From Candidatus Electryonea clarkiae (GTDB lineage: Bacteria > Electryoneota > Electryoneia > Electryoneales > Electryoneaceae), in the NCBI GenBank assembly GCA_030765455.1, contig JAVCCM010000050.1:1-61426 (forward strand): a DNA stretch of 61,426 nucleotides, read 5' to 3'. The stretch's first letter is position 1. Every line of letters begins with the position of its first letter. Below are positions 43,440 to 50,329 of this stretch, in pieces. The position numbers and the translations under genes were made by a program. The notes below the pieces were generated by a model. That model was not told where the DNA came from and did no database searches. It worked only from the letters and a program-made list of their open reading frames with translations.

Positions 43440-43678
43440 ACAACTTCTCTTTCGAATAATTCTGCGACTCGCAAGAGAAGCGAAGAGACAGAGGAATCCA
43501 CAACAAATAAAGTAGTTGCGTGAAGCAGGATTGATACACTTCGTCTGCAAAGAAAGTGGATTTCAAATTCGAATCCGGTTATTTGAATAACAGTCTATTT
43601 TTTCACTCCTTATCAGCAAATATTATTTTAATGATGCGAATATAATCTTATCTCTCAGAGAGAGTAGGAATATTACTA

Positions 43679-43721
43679 TTGCATTCAAGGTACGAGAAAA
43701 CGTATAATGTCTAAAACGTTT
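43679..43721 (+). promoter_or_regulatory. promoter and candidate autoregulatory operator of the TetR gene
   Basis: TTGCAT (43679-43684), an 18-base spacer and a perfect TATAAT (43703-43708) form a promoter about 38 bases before the TetR start. An inverted repeat AAACGT (43698-43703) / ACGTTT (43716-43721) with a 12-base centre straddles the -10 box and the expected start site. This is where a TetR-type repressor would bind to regulate its own operon. Confidence 0.5.
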
Positions 43722-43746
43722 ACTTAGAGAGTACAAGGATGTCAGA

Positions 43747-44316
43747 ATGGATAAACAATCAGAAATTATTATAGCGGCTCAGAAACTGTTCTCGCAGTTT
43801 GGCTTGAAAAAGGTTACTACAGATGATGTTGCAAAAGAGGCGAAAGTTTCAAAAGCAACAATTTATAAACACTACAAAAACAAACAGGAAATATTTCGTG
43901 AAGTTGTTCAGGTCGAAACAAATCAGATGTTAACTGCGATATATGATGCGATAGATCATGAGTTTTCGGTCGAAGGCAAATTGAAAGTATTTTTGATGAC
44001 CAAAATTGACAAAATTCATAATTTAATCAATTTCTACCGGGTAACTCATGACACATGGGGTGAACATTGGCCCTATATCAAAGATGTACATGAAGTATTC
44101 ATGCAAAAAGAAAAAGAAATATTTCGTGATATTTTACGTATGGGAAATGATGTGGGAGAATTAAACGTACATGATATAGATCTTCAATCTCACATCCTTG
44201 CAATTTCTCTGAAATCAATAGAATATCCCTGGGCGGTTGCATATCAGGAAGTCACGATAAAAGAAATTGTTGATCTGATTATAGAGACATTTCTAAATGG
44301 TGTGAGGAAGCGCTAA
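43747..44316 (+). CDS. TetR/AcrR-family transcriptional regulator
   Basis: A 189-residue one-component regulator. The N-terminal 50 residues hold the TetR helix-turn-helix: IIIAAQKLFSQFGLKKVTTD followed by DVAKEAKVSKATIYKHYKNK, close to the family consensus. The remaining all-helical domain (residues 55-189) is the ligand-binding and dimerisation part and is not specific enough to name an inducer. It probably represses its own promoter and the radical SAM gene 85 bases downstream, which is in the same orientation without an obvious terminator between them. Confidence 0.9.
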   Translation: MDKQSEIIIAAQKLFSQFGLKKVTTDDVAKEAKVSKATIYKHYKNKQEIFREVVQVETNQMLTAIYDAIDHEFSVEGKLKVFLMTKIDKIHNLINFYRVTHDTWGEHWPYIKDVHEVFMQKEKEIFRDILRMGNDVGELNVHDIDLQSHILAISLKSIEYPWAVAYQEVTIKEIVDLIIETFLNGVRKR

Positions 44317-44401
44317 AAGGTGATACCAATAGTTAAGTCATTAGAGGCGTAGTCACGTATCCCGAATTCAGATCACTCATCAACTTCAAAAAGGAATCAT
44401 T

Positions 44402-45877
44402 ATGAAAATACTCATGGTCAGTCCGGATCATCCGGAGACTTTCTGGAGTTTTAAATATGCTCTTAAATTTGTATCCAAAAAGGCTACAGAACCACCCTTA
44501 GGTTTGCTTACAATCGCTGCAATGCTCCCTGGCGAATGGGAGAAGAAATTGATAGATATGAACGTTACAAAATTGAGAAACGATGATATAGAATGGGCAG
44601 ATATGGTTTTTCTCAGCGGCATGTCCATCCAACGTGAGTCTGCGAGAGAAATCATAGAACGTTGTAACAAATTGGATACTGTCTTGGTGGCGGGAGGACC
44701 GTTGTTCACGGCAGAATTCATGGAGTTTGAAGGTGTTGATCATTTTGTTCTCAATGACGCTGAGGCAACACTTCCGTTATTCTTAGAAGATCTTGAAAAC
44801 GAGTGCCCTGAACATATTTATACCTCATCCGAATTCCCATCATTAAAAAATACACCCGTTCCCATGTGGGAGCTTATTGATATGAAAAACTATACAACAT
44901 TAGATATTCAATATTCACGCGGTTGTCCTTTCCAATGTGAATTTTGCGATATATCCACCCTTTTTGGAAGAAAAATCAGAACAAAATCGAAAGAGCAGGT
45001 TATTACAGAACTTGACAGACTTTACACTTTAGGGTGGCGTGGCGGTATTTTTATAGTTGATGATAATTTCATCGGGAATAAAAAGAAATTGAAAAGGGAT
45101 ATTCTTCCGGCTTTAATTAAATGGCAGGAGAGGAAAAGATATCCATTTGCATTTGGTACTGAAGCATCAATTGATTTATCGGATGATGATGAGCTGATGA
45201 TCCTTATGAAAACAGCAGGTTTTAATTCTGTGTTTATTGGAATAGAAACAACGAACGAAGATTCTCTAACTGAATGTAGTAAAATTCATAACAAGAACCG
45301 TGATTTGGTTGGATGTGTAAAGAAAATGCATGATTTCGGATTATTGGTTAAAGGTGGATTTATTGTAGGTTTTGATAATGATCCTCCAACAATTTTTAAT
45401 CAGTTAAGCACTTTTATTCAGGAAAGTGGCGTAGTTACTGCAATGGTTGGTTTATTGAATGCTCCTCGAGGTTCAAAGCTCTATGACCGTCTCGACGGTG
45501 AAGATCGATTGATAAAAGATTTCAGCGGAGACAACACTGATTCTTCAATTAATTTTATTCCCAGGATGAATCCGGAAAAACTGGTAAACGGATATAAACA
45601 AATAATTAACAACATATATGAACCCAAAGCTTATTACCAACGCTTGCGGCAACTCCTTGTAAACTATAATCCGGTAAAGATTAAATCGAATTTTCAGTTT
45701 AGAAATATTGGCGCATTTTTTAAATCTATTTTATTTCTTGGGATCCTTGGAAAAGAAAGATTATACTTTTGGAGACTTCTTTCATGGACTGTATTCAAGA
45801 AACCTCAGCTTTTTTCATTAGCATTGACCTATGCTATTTATGGATTTCATTTCAGAAAGATATTCAAATTGGATTAA
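44402..45877 (+). CDS. B12-binding radical SAM protein, DUF4070 type
   Basis: A 491-residue class B radical SAM enzyme. The N-terminal 130 residues form a cobalamin-binding-like Rossmann domain (KILMVSPDHPETFWS, EPPLGLLTIAAMLPG, TVLVAGGPLFT). The radical SAM motif is RGCPFQCEFCDIS (CX3CX2C, near residue 177), followed by the TIM-barrel segments FIVDDNFIGNKKKLKRDILP and VFIGIETTNEDSL. The C-terminal 130 residues (RMNPEKLVNGYKQIINNIYE onward) match DUF4070, the arrangement found in hopanoid methylases such as HpnP and relatives. No hopanoid genes are nearby, so the substrate is unknown. AAGGA lies six bases before the ATG. Probably controlled by the TetR gene immediately upstream. Confidence 0.88.
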   Translation: MKILMVSPDHPETFWSFKYALKFVSKKATEPPLGLLTIAAMLPGEWEKKLIDMNVTKLRNDDIEWADMVFLSGMSIQRESAREIIERCNKLDTVLVAGGPLFTAEFMEFEGVDHFVLNDAEATLPLFLEDLENECPEHIYTSSEFPSLKNTPVPMWELIDMKNYTTLDIQYSRGCPFQCEFCDISTLFGRKIRTKSKEQVITELDRLYTLGWRGGIFIVDDNFIGNKKKLKRDILPALIKWQERKRYPFAFGTEASIDLSDDDELMILMKTAGFNSVFIGIETTNEDSLTECSKIHNKNRDLVGCVKKMHDFGLLVKGGFIVGFDNDPPTIFNQLSTFIQESGVVTAMVGLLNAPRGSKLYDRLDGEDRLIKDFSGDNTDSSINFIPRMNPEKLVNGYKQIINNIYEPKAYYQRLRQLLVNYNPVKIKSNFQFRNIGAFFKSILFLGILGKERLYFWRLLSWTVFKKPQLFSLALTYAIYGFHFRKIFKLD

Positions 45878-45961
45878 TCCTGTAAATCCGGTTCTTGAAT
45901 TCGGGAAAAAGTAAATATGAAAATATTCTTCTATATCTCAAGAACATTGCACTGAAATTGA

Positions 45962-46018
45962 TGTTTCCCTGGTTTGACTACGCTACGCTTCGAATCGATT
46001 CAAGAATTCAGGGAAACA
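45962..46018. repeat. short inverted repeat downstream of the radical SAM gene
   Basis: TGTTTCCCTG (45962-45971) and CAGGGAAACA (46009-46018) are perfectly complementary, 37 bases apart, with GAATCGATTC inside. It is followed by a CGCAAAG-type word (46026-46042) also found at 46617-46636 and 51279-51405. Probably a remnant of a dispersed element. Confidence 0.45.
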
Positions 46019-46099
46019 CTATATCACTTTGCGGCTTTGCGTGAGAAAATTTTGAGAATCCAAAAATTGAAAAATCACCTCAAGTATTACTGACAGAAT

Positions 46100-46161
46100 A
46101 TATTCACAATTATCAAAATATACAAAAGTTCATTGACACATCAGATTCGTAATTTTATATT
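46100..46161 (+). promoter_or_regulatory. promoter cassette A (upstream of the VOC gene)
   Basis: TTGACA (46133-46138), exactly 17 bases, TATATT (46156-46161): a near-consensus sigma-70 promoter. Upstream at 46100-46108 is ATATTCACA, one base from the DnaA box TTATTCACA, followed by a CAAAAGTT word directly before the -35. The same arrangement recurs at 46727-46788 and 47870-47926. Confidence 0.7.
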
Positions 46162-46223
46162 ATCCTGAACTAAAGTATTAATTGCCTAAAATAAAAGGCT
46201 ATCAATCCAGGAAGGGGCACAAA

Positions 46224-46604
46224 TTGAAATCTCATTTCATTCTCTACGTTTCGGATCAGAAAAAAAGCACTCGTTTTTATGAAGCAGTCCTGGAGCAGAA
46301 ACCAACCTTGAACGTTCTGGGAATGACTGAGTTTGAACTAAATGATGGCAGTGTACTGGGTTTAATGCCATCTCACGGTATTAAGAAACTTCTTGGTGAT
46401 AAGTTACCCGACCCATTAATTGCACAGGGTATCCCCCGATCCGAGCTTTATCTTGTGGTAAAAAATCCTGATAAATACCATTCACGTGCGCTGCGAAATG
46501 GAGCTGTTGAGCTTAGTCCCCTGGAGGTTCGTGACTGGGGAGATGAAGCGGCTTACAGCCTGGATTTAGACGGGCATGTACTTGCATTTGCTAAAGTATG
46601 CTAA
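46224..46604 (+). CDS. VOC-superfamily (glyoxalase/bleomycin-resistance-like) protein
   Basis: A 126-residue single-module protein. SHFILYVSDQKKSTRFYEAV is the classic first beta-alpha unit of the vicinal oxygen chelate fold, followed by MTEFELNDGSVLGLMP and a C-terminal DEAAYSLDLDGHVLAFAKVC strand pair. One such module usually dimerises to make a metal or ligand site. Members include lactoylglutathione lyases, dioxygenases and antibiotic-binding proteins. The metal ligands cannot be assigned confidently, so no reaction is claimed. The start is taken as the TTG at 46224, which has AGGGG seven bases upstream and begins the fold; a TTG at 46182 lies almost at the predicted transcription start. 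It has its own strong promoter. Confidence 0.8.
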   Translation: MKSHFILYVSDQKKSTRFYEAVLEQKPTLNVLGMTEFELNDGSVLGLMPSHGIKKLLGDKLPDPLIAQGIPRSELYLVVKNPDKYHSRALRNGAVELSPLEVRDWGDEAAYSLDLDGHVLAFAKVC

Positions 46605-46726
46605 CATAACGCTTCCGACATCACTTTGCGCCTTTGTGCAATAATATTCGAATAACATCCTCAATTCAAAATCCAAAACTCAAAATTTAAAATTTTGCAA
46701 ATTACCTCCAGCTATATAGATAACAA

Positions 46727-46788
46727 TTATTCACAATATTCAAAATATGCAAAAGTTGATTGACACCTGGGATGCTTCATTATATATT
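46727..46788 (+). promoter_or_regulatory. promoter cassette B (upstream of the papain-fold gene)
   Basis: TTATTCACA (46727-46735, a DnaA-box match), then CAAAAGTTGA, TTGACA (46760-46765), exactly 17 bases and TATATT (46783-46788). A dispersed repeat (46827-46926) lies between this promoter and the start codon at 46958, giving an unusually long leader of about 160 bases. Confidence 0.7.
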
Positions 46789-46826
46789 ACCAATATATAG
46801 CAAACGGAGACATCTGTTTTGCGATC

Positions 46827-46926
46827 TCCGTGGAAAAAGAAAAACCGCAAAGTACACGAAGAATTCACTAAGAACACCAAGAGGGACTTTGTGACCTTTG
46901 CGCGAGCTTTGTGTTCTCTGCGGTTA
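46827..46926. repeat. dispersed inverted-repeat element, copy 3
   Basis: About 100 bases: AAAAACCGCAAAGTACACGAAG on the left half, in two parts AAAAACCGCAAAG and TACACGAAG, answered by TTTGTGACCTTTGCGCGAG and TTCTCTGCGGTT on the right. It shares these words with copies at 33056-33136 and 36745-36841. It occupies the predicted 5' leader of the gene at 46958. Confidence 0.6.
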
Positions 46927-46957
46927 AAGAAAATCAATAATAAAAGGAGAAAGAAAA

Positions 46958-47554
46958 ATGGTGACGTATGAAACAGTAAGAAAAAACCTTAAAACCGGTG
47001 ACATTCTTTTGTTTTCAGGGAAAGGTGGCATAAGCCATGGAATAAAACTCTTTACATTCAGCAAATGGTCTCATGTTGGAATGGTGCTAAGATTACCTGA
47101 TTCCAATGCAGTATTCCTCTGGGAATCAACGACACTATCAAATTTGAGAGATGCAGCGGACGGAAAAAAGAAAAATGGCGTACAATTAGTGCTGTTAAGG
47201 GAAAGGCTTGACACTTACGATGGAGAGGTTTCATTACGCCGCCTCAATGGTTTTAAGATTGATAATGAAAAATATATGGACCTGATGGCATTCAGGGAAG
47301 AAGTCAGGAACAGATCTTATGAAAAAAATGAAATAGAACTTATTAAGGCTGCATACGATGGTCCCTGGGGTCATAACGAAGAAGATCTATCGAGTCTCTT
47401 TTGCAGCGAGCTGGTAGCAGAGGCATATCAAAGAGTAGGCTTATTAACAGAAAGAAAGTCGTCAAACGAATTCACACCAAAGGATTTCTCAGACGAAAAG
47501 AAACTCGATTTACCAGAGGGCGTATCCCTGAGTAAAGAAGTAATCATAACATAA
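46958..47554 (+). CDS. NlpC/P60-related papain-fold hydrolase (YiiX/YebB-like)
   Basis: A 198-residue protein of the circularly permuted papain-like group. The motif KLFTFSKWSHVGMVLRLPDS (about 31-50) carries the catalytic His (SHVGMV). LSSLFCSELVAEAYQRVG (about 147-164) carries the nucleophile Cys followed by SELVAEA. This is the YiiX/YebB order, His before Cys, reversed relative to classical NlpC/P60 enzymes. Related proteins are thought to be amidases, peptidases or lipid-acting hydrolases. There is no signal peptide, so it should act in the cytoplasm. GGAG lies about ten bases before the ATG. It has its own promoter upstream and no partner gene in an operon. Confidence 0.82.
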   Translation: MVTYETVRKNLKTGDILLFSGKGGISHGIKLFTFSKWSHVGMVLRLPDSNAVFLWESTTLSNLRDAADGKKKNGVQLVLLRERLDTYDGEVSLRRLNGFKIDNEKYMDLMAFREEVRNRSYEKNEIELIKAAYDGPWGHNEEDLSSLFCSELVAEAYQRVGLLTERKSSNEFTPKDFSDEKKLDLPEGVSLSKEVIIT

Positions 47555-47575
47555 TGAAATACTGACAATTGGATA

Positions 47576-47615
47576 GAGCTATGGAGATTCCGCCAACGCG
47601 TTATCTTCATAGCTC
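47576..47615. repeat. hairpin downstream of the papain-fold gene
   Basis: GAGCTATGGAGAT (47576-47588) pairs with ATCTTCATAGCTC (47603-47615) with a single G-U pair; flanking GGAT/ATCC extend the stem with one bulge. No T-run follows, so it may be an mRNA-end-stabilising structure or an element boundary rather than a simple terminator. Confidence 0.55.
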
Positions 47616-47715
47616 ATCCTTGACGTTATGCATATAAAGTAGATATAGCCCGGAAACACTGATTCCGGGGAGGGATGTGAATGGCATTGATGTAAGGCAA
47701 GGATGAGATAAAGAT

Positions 47716-47817
47716 ATGAGTGAGAAAAAGATCAAATCCGATATCATTGATCAGTTTGCTTGTCAGCATATTTCCTCGAAACACGGTGCTTCCAGATTAT
47801 TCGCGCTCAATATATAA
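47716..47817 (+). CDS. 33-codon reading frame, doubtful
   Basis: Begins MSEKKIKSDIIDQFACQHIS and ends ALNI. No strong ribosome-binding site and no known match. The charged start looks gene-like, so it may be the surviving 5' end of a decayed gene; chance is equally likely. Confidence 0.15.
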   Translation: MSEKKIKSDIIDQFACQHISSKHGASRLFALNI

Positions 47818-47869
47818 TAATATCCTCAATTCAAAATTCAGAACTTAAAAATCAAAATTTGAAAAAAGT

Positions 47870-47926
47870 TTATCCACAATTAATAGAACAAAAGTTTTTG
47901 ACATCAAAGATCCGTTATTGTATATT
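47870..47926 (+). promoter_or_regulatory. promoter cassette C (upstream of the HEPN-like gene)
   Basis: TTATCCACA (47870-47878, a perfect consensus DnaA box), then ACAAAAGTTT, TTGACA (47898-47903), exactly 17 bases and TATATT (47921-47926). Transcription should start near 47933, about 55 bases before the ATG at 47989. Confidence 0.75.
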
Positions 47927-47988
47927 ACTTTGAAGTAAACGAAATATTGTGAAGTACAAGTTAGGTGAAATGAATCATTGGGAATGCA

Positions 47989-48738
47989 ATGATATTTGAT
48001 GAGGAGCTAGTCACACATATTGTTTCTATGACGTCAGTACATATATCTCAAGCCATAGATATGTATTTGCAAGCAAGAGATGAGGCTTTGTTGAAAAACC
48101 CGCCTTATATATGGATTCAGTCGAGACATAAATCGATTTCTAGCATAATACATTCATTTAGCGCTTTGGAATCCGTTGTTAGCGAAACTGGACATCAATT
48201 ATTTTTCGAAGAAGATTCTTATTTATACGTCCCAAGAGAAAAGAGAAATTTTGCGCTTAGAAAAGTAGTAAGCAATTGGAAATATACATCATGCCTAGAC
48301 AAATTTCATCTTATTGTCGAACAGATATCTACGAAGGCTGCACCTCTCAAATTGGCTGCCGAGTTAATGGAGCTTAACAATCTTAGAAATTGGCTTCTAC
48401 ATGGCTTTGTTTACAAAGCAACCCTTTTACTAGAGAAAAAAAACGAAGAAAAGGGTACTTTCACATTAGTTGATAGAGAAGATAGTGTTAAGTGGTCAAA
48501 TAAATTCCCAAATACGAAATTTAGTGCATTAGACGAGCTTGATGAGTGTGATGCTAAAAAAGCACTTATTATATCGTTATCTGCGATTAAATTGATGTAT
48601 GAATATAGGCAAGAGCCCTTAGTAATAATTAGTTACTATTACGGCCCACATTATCATCTTGTTGAAGATAACGATAAAAATGCAGAAACAATCCTTGAGG
48701 AATATTTCGCAAAGGCTTCTAATAAATCACAGAAATAG
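47989..48738 (+). CDS. HEPN-like helical protein, candidate ribonuclease or defence effector
   Basis: A 249-residue, almost wholly helical cytoplasmic protein with no clear named family. The segment AAELMELNNLRNWLLHGFVY contains R133-N-x3-H138, an Rx4H motif in the middle of a helix preceded by L/N-rich helices. This is the catalytic signature of HEPN-superfamily RNases found in toxins and antiviral systems. An SIIHSFSALESVV helix near 52-64 could be the first helix of the four-helix bundle. It has a near-consensus promoter and is followed 73 bases later by a SEFIR-domain gene in the same direction. Codon and base use are more AT-rich than in the flanking operons, suggesting acquisition. RNase activity is inferred from the motif alone. 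Confidence 0.7.
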   Translation: MIFDEELVTHIVSMTSVHISQAIDMYLQARDEALLKNPPYIWIQSRHKSISSIIHSFSALESVVSETGHQLFFEEDSYLYVPREKRNFALRKVVSNWKYTSCLDKFHLIVEQISTKAAPLKLAAELMELNNLRNWLLHGFVYKATLLLEKKNEEKGTFTLVDREDSVKWSNKFPNTKFSALDELDECDAKKALIISLSAIKLMYEYRQEPLVIISYYYGPHYHLVEDNDKNAETILEEYFAKASNKSQK

Positions 48739-48811
48739 GACGCACCAAGTGCGACACTAGGAGCCACACTGTTAATGCTAGCTTTAGCGTACAAAAAATA
48801 AGTGATGAATC

Positions 48812-49897
48812 ATGGAAGAAATCGGCGAAGTTTTTATAAGTTACAGCCATGATAGCGTTGAACACGTTAGACGTGTCCTTGAATTGTCAGATAAGCTTCG
48901 ATCTGAGGGAATTGATTGCATATTAGACCAGTATGAAGCGTCTCCACCAGAAGGCTGGCCTCGTTGGATGGATAAGAAGATACGTGATGCAAAATTCGTT
49001 CTTATGATTTGTACTGAAATCTACTACAAAAGAGTTATGGGGGATGAAGAGGCTGGTAAAGGGCATGGTGTAAGATGGGAAGGTAATCTAATTTACCAGC
49101 ATATTTACAACTCAGGCACACAAAACAATAAATTTATTCCAGTGATATTTAATCCTTCGCATCGTTCTTATATTCCTACTCCTCTGCAAGGCGTAACCAG
49201 TTACTGCGTCGATACTCAAAATGGATATGATGATCTTTATTTCAGACTTCTTAATAAACCCAAGGTAAAAAAACCTGAACTTGGAAAACTAAGACCCTTA
49301 CCAGAAAAACTCGTAAAAACAAATCCAGCAGTGTATCTAACGGGGCCTATTGATGTTGATCTATGGAACAAAGCTAAATGGCAAGCCACTTTTTTCATGT
49401 GTCATCCCAATCGTCCACCTGTACTGGGTTTGGCTTTTGAAAACGAGGCAGCCGCAAGAAAAATATTTGAGGTTTGGCACGAACGTTACAGTGAAAATGA
49501 TGAATACGAAGAGCTGAGAATATCAATAATTGAAGGAGAAATGCCTGGTGAGGAATCAGGTTACTCTGTGCATGTCGGGTCAGATCCAGATTCTGCTATC
49601 CAAAGACTCAAAGATGTGGGATATGAATTTGATGACGATCTATTAATGATGGTAAGTAGAATTAATAGAATGACTCCACCAGTAGGATCAAAAAACCTAG
49701 AAATGTTTAAACAAAATTACAGGGTGTTAAAAACCTATTTCCTTGCTCCTGGTGTAATTAGTAAAGACAAGAGCCAACTTAAACCAATTATTGATCTTGG
49801 TATTTATAAAGGGAAAATCCATTTTCGCAATGTTATGGATATTGGAGATAATGATATTGATTCAGTTGTTTTGAACAAAAGAGGAGTAAAGAGGTAA
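48812..49897 (+). CDS. SEFIR-domain protein with uncharacterised C-terminal domain
   Basis: A 361-residue cytoplasmic protein. Residues 4-145 are a SEFIR (TIR-related) domain: VFISYSHDSVEHVRRVLELS, GIDCILDQYEASPPEGWPRW, FVLMICTEIYYKRVMG and GHGVRWEGNLIYQHIYN are all close to the family consensus, including the invariant WEG. Bacterial SEFIR/TIR proteins act in immune-type signalling or as effectors, often in defence loci. A linker (150-172) leads to a second domain, about 173-290 (LTGPIDVDLWNKAKWQATFF, PPVLGLAFENEAAARKIFEV, YSVHVGSDPDSAIQRLK), which I do not recognise. A short tail follows. It lies 73 bases downstream of the HEPN-like gene with no terminator between, so both are probably one transcript. 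Confidence 0.85.
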   Translation: MEEIGEVFISYSHDSVEHVRRVLELSDKLRSEGIDCILDQYEASPPEGWPRWMDKKIRDAKFVLMICTEIYYKRVMGDEEAGKGHGVRWEGNLIYQHIYNSGTQNNKFIPVIFNPSHRSYIPTPLQGVTSYCVDTQNGYDDLYFRLLNKPKVKKPELGKLRPLPEKLVKTNPAVYLTGPIDVDLWNKAKWQATFFMCHPNRPPVLGLAFENEAAARKIFEVWHERYSENDEYEELRISIIEGEMPGEESGYSVHVGSDPDSAIQRLKDVGYEFDDDLLMMVSRINRMTPPVGSKNLEMFKQNYRVLKTYFLAPGVISKDKSQLKPIIDLGIYKGKIHFRNVMDIGDNDIDSVVLNKRGVKR

Positions 49898-50126
49898 CAA
49901 TTTGCTGACCGGCGCGTGGCCATGTTTGCATAGTGTGTACACACCGGAGACATAGGTATAAAACCTGAAAAGAATCAAATACATCATCATGTATCCGGAT
50001 GGTCGTCAGTCTTTTTTCTCCCGGCTGCACTCGCTGAGCAAGGGTGGGTACAATTTATACCACTCCTTGGATTGAAATTAGTCACGTATCCCGGATTCGA
50101 TAATTCTTAAAATATCAATAAGTATA

Positions 50127-50203
50127 GAGTTCAACCTTCAGGTTGTTTTTTGATTATACGCTTAGGCTTGAATTTGAAACTACACACACTGAAGTGTGAA
50201 CTC
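50127..50203. repeat. REP-like palindromic element, one hairpin terminator-like
   Basis: GAGTTCAACCTTCAGGTT at the left is matched, inverted and imperfectly, by ACACTGAAGTGTGAACTC at the right (50186-50203). The left half holds CAACC-TTCA-GGTTG (50132-50145) followed by six Ts, which could terminate the SEFIR transcript on the plus strand. The CCTTCAGG core recalls the element at 33367-33583. Confidence 0.55.
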
Positions 50204-50258
50204 TGAACGATAAGTGTTGTGAAGAATCTTGCCTATTTTAAACTCGCTTGATACAGGG

Positions 50259-50292
50259 GATTGCTTCGTCGCTTCGCTTCCTCGCAATGACG
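50259..50292. repeat. dispersed repeat of the 'GATTGCTTCGTC..CTCGCAATGACG' type
   Basis: The segment begins GATTGCTTCGTCGCTTCG and ends CCTCGCAATGACG. Imperfectly palindromic (GATTGC/GCAATG, CTTCG repeats). Sequences of this form are common non-coding repeats in many bacterial genomes; only one copy is in this window. Confidence 0.45.
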
Positions 50293-50329
50293 GTGGTGGT
50301 TGGTTTCATTGGGATAAGGGAAAGTCAAA

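Larger units (their letters stand above)
47555..47988. other. 434-base intergenic region with hairpin, small ORF and promoter C
   Basis: Contains a 13-bp imperfect hairpin (47576-47615), a 33-codon reading frame (47716-47817), an AT-rich CAAAATTCAGAAC-type stretch and promoter cassette C. No other content could be supported. Confidence 0.6.
49898..50329. other. 432-base convergent intergenic region with dispersed repeats
   Basis: No gene seen. It contains the palindromic element at 50127-50203 (one half of which is a usable terminator) and the repeat at 50259-50292. TAGTCACGTATCCCG (50081-50095) also occurs at 44350-44364, upstream of the radical SAM gene, so another dispersed sequence is present. 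Confidence 0.6.

Noticed and set aside
46100..47926. Replication origin suggested by three DnaA-box-like sites
   Set aside because: The boxes are more than 600 bases apart for A-B and over 1 kb for B-C, each is tied to a promoter, and no dnaA, dnaN or similar origin gene is near.
46000..50000. Integron-like cassette array (each gene with its own unit)
   Set aside because: No integrase and no attC-like recombination sites; the repeated part is a promoter, upstream of the genes, not a 3' attC.
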